Part shown: positions 32,406-32,762 of the stretch, one piece after another
How the letters are laid out: each line of letters starts with the position of its first letter
Position numbering within the stretch: the first letter of the stretch is position 1
Assembly (NCBI GenBank): GCA_949284545.1
Contig: CASDVX010000122.1
Coordinates: 1 to 32,762 of the forward strand
Direction of reading: 5' to 3'
DNA length: 32,762 bases
Origin: an uncultured Eubacteriales bacterium
GTDB lineage: Bacteria > Bacillota > Clostridia > Oscillospirales > CAJFTT01
Notes under the pieces: generated by a model
Database searches by the model: none
What the model saw: the letters and a program-made list of their open reading frames with translations, nothing else
Told to the model about the DNA's origin: nothing
Made by a program: the position numbers and the translations under genes

Positions 32406-32762
32406 ACTTAAAATTATCAGTATGGACGAAGTACAAAGCAAACAAGTTAACTGGCTTTGGTATCCGTATATTCCATACGGAAAAATCACAATTGTTCAGG
32501 GTGATCCCGGCGAGGGCAAAACGACTTTGGCTTTAAGACTGGCGGCGCTTCTCTCAAAAGGAGAGCCGCTGCCCTATGACGATACCGAGCGTGAGCCGGT
32601 CAGAGTGATTTACCAAACCGCCGAAGACGGACTGGAAGATACCATTAAGCCGAGGTTAGAGGCGGCAGAAGCGGATTGCTCGCAAATCAAAGTTATAGAC
32701 GAATCGGAAGCCGCACTCAGTATGCTGGACGAGCGCATTGAAAAAGCAATCATAGAAGTCGG
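32398..32762 (+). CDS. RepA-like AAA ATPase (RecA fold), N-terminal part
   Basis: Only the first 121 codons are seen. The Walker A motif GDPGEGKTT lies near residue 40, after a short lead (VNWLWYPYIPYGKITIVQ) that is typical of the AAA_25/RepA-like helicases used for replication of plasmids and integrative elements; VIYQTAEDG is the next conserved strand. It could help the excised element replicate. ATG 32398 follows AAAGGCGG at nine bases. The 3' end is beyond the window. Confidence 0.75.
   Translation, partial: MAELKIISMDEVQSKQVNWLWYPYIPYGKITIVQGDPGEGKTTLALRLAALLSKGEPLPYDDTEREPVRVIYQTAEDGLEDTIKPRLEAAEADCSQIKVIDESEAALSMLDERIEKAIIEV

Larger units (their letters stand above)
29747..32762. mobile_element. 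Integrative (probably mobilisable) element, left end, running off the window
   Basis: Right after the second GMP synthase gene the DNA becomes more AT-rich and carries a compact set typical of integrative elements: a divergent XRE repressor, excisionase-like protein, tyrosine integrase, MobC-like protein, a small ORF and a RepA-like ATPase. The 3' end of guaA is a known attachment site for genomic islands and integrative elements. The right end is outside the window, so no flanking direct repeat can be shown, and the left boundary (29735-29800) is approximate. Confidence 0.8.

Noticed and set aside
1-32762. CRISPR arrays, rRNA, tRNA, complete insertion sequences
   Set aside because: I saw no regularly spaced repeats, no rRNA or tRNA-like cloverleaf signatures and no transposase genes.

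Overview
The window reads as chromosome of a spore-forming, moderately high-GC member of the Clostridia (Firmicutes), probably an Oscillospirales-like gut lineage. The grounds are: a sigG homologue followed by ylmC/ymxH, a PolC-type replicase, the order rpsB-tsf-pyrH-frr-uppS-cdsA-dxr-rseP-ispG-polC, the trio rpsF-ssb-rpsR, zinc-type S18 and L31, strong AGGAGG ribosome binding sites, and consensus sigma-A promoters with 17-base spacers. The order- and family-level placement is inference. From about 29.75 kb onward the DNA is visibly more AT-rich and belongs to an integrated mobile element.

Layout. 1-4.1 kb (+): the end of an ECF transporter operon (ecfA, ecfT), then a GNAT acetyltransferase, a PLP-dependent methionine gamma-lyase-family protein and a lipoprotein. 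4.2-5.4 kb (-): rpsF-ssb-rpsR with a clear promoter and a hairpin leader. 5.6-8.4 kb (+): a large membrane-anchored N-acetylmuramoyl-L-alanine amidase. 8.5-8.6 kb (-): a 29-residue Cys-containing membrane peptide with a textbook ribosome binding site. 8.8-12.2 kb (+): a ClpC-type unfoldase and a membrane-anchored discoidin-like protein. 12.2-14.3 kb (+): rpmE, yigZ, sigG and ylmC. 14.4-16.3 kb (+): rpsB-tsf. 16.4-27.1 kb (+): pyrH, frr, uppS, cdsA, dxr, rseP, ispG, polC, joining pyrimidine nucleotide supply, ribosome recycling, undecaprenyl and phospholipid synthesis, the MEP isoprenoid pathway and replication. 27.1-29.7 kb (+): two adjacent GMP synthase genes, one complete and one with only the ATP-pyrophosphatase and dimerisation parts. 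29.75 kb to the end: left end of an integrative mobilisable-type element with an XRE repressor, excisionase-like protein, tyrosine integrase, MobC-like protein, a small ORF and a RepA-like AAA ATPase cut by the window edge.

Points most worth a second look: a near-perfect 26-position hairpin that buries the ribosome binding site of sigG, which also starts with TTG; the solo GMP synthase ATPPase next to a complete guaA and directly at an integration site; the tiny antisense-oriented Cys/membrane peptide with a sigma-K-like promoter; a perfect 18-base palindrome at the predicted 5' end of the rpsB mRNA; and the structured leader, paired operators and paired arm-type repeats of the mobile element. 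I see no rRNA, tRNA, CRISPR array or complete insertion sequence in the window, and no wholly novel multi-gene system that I can support from sequence alone.
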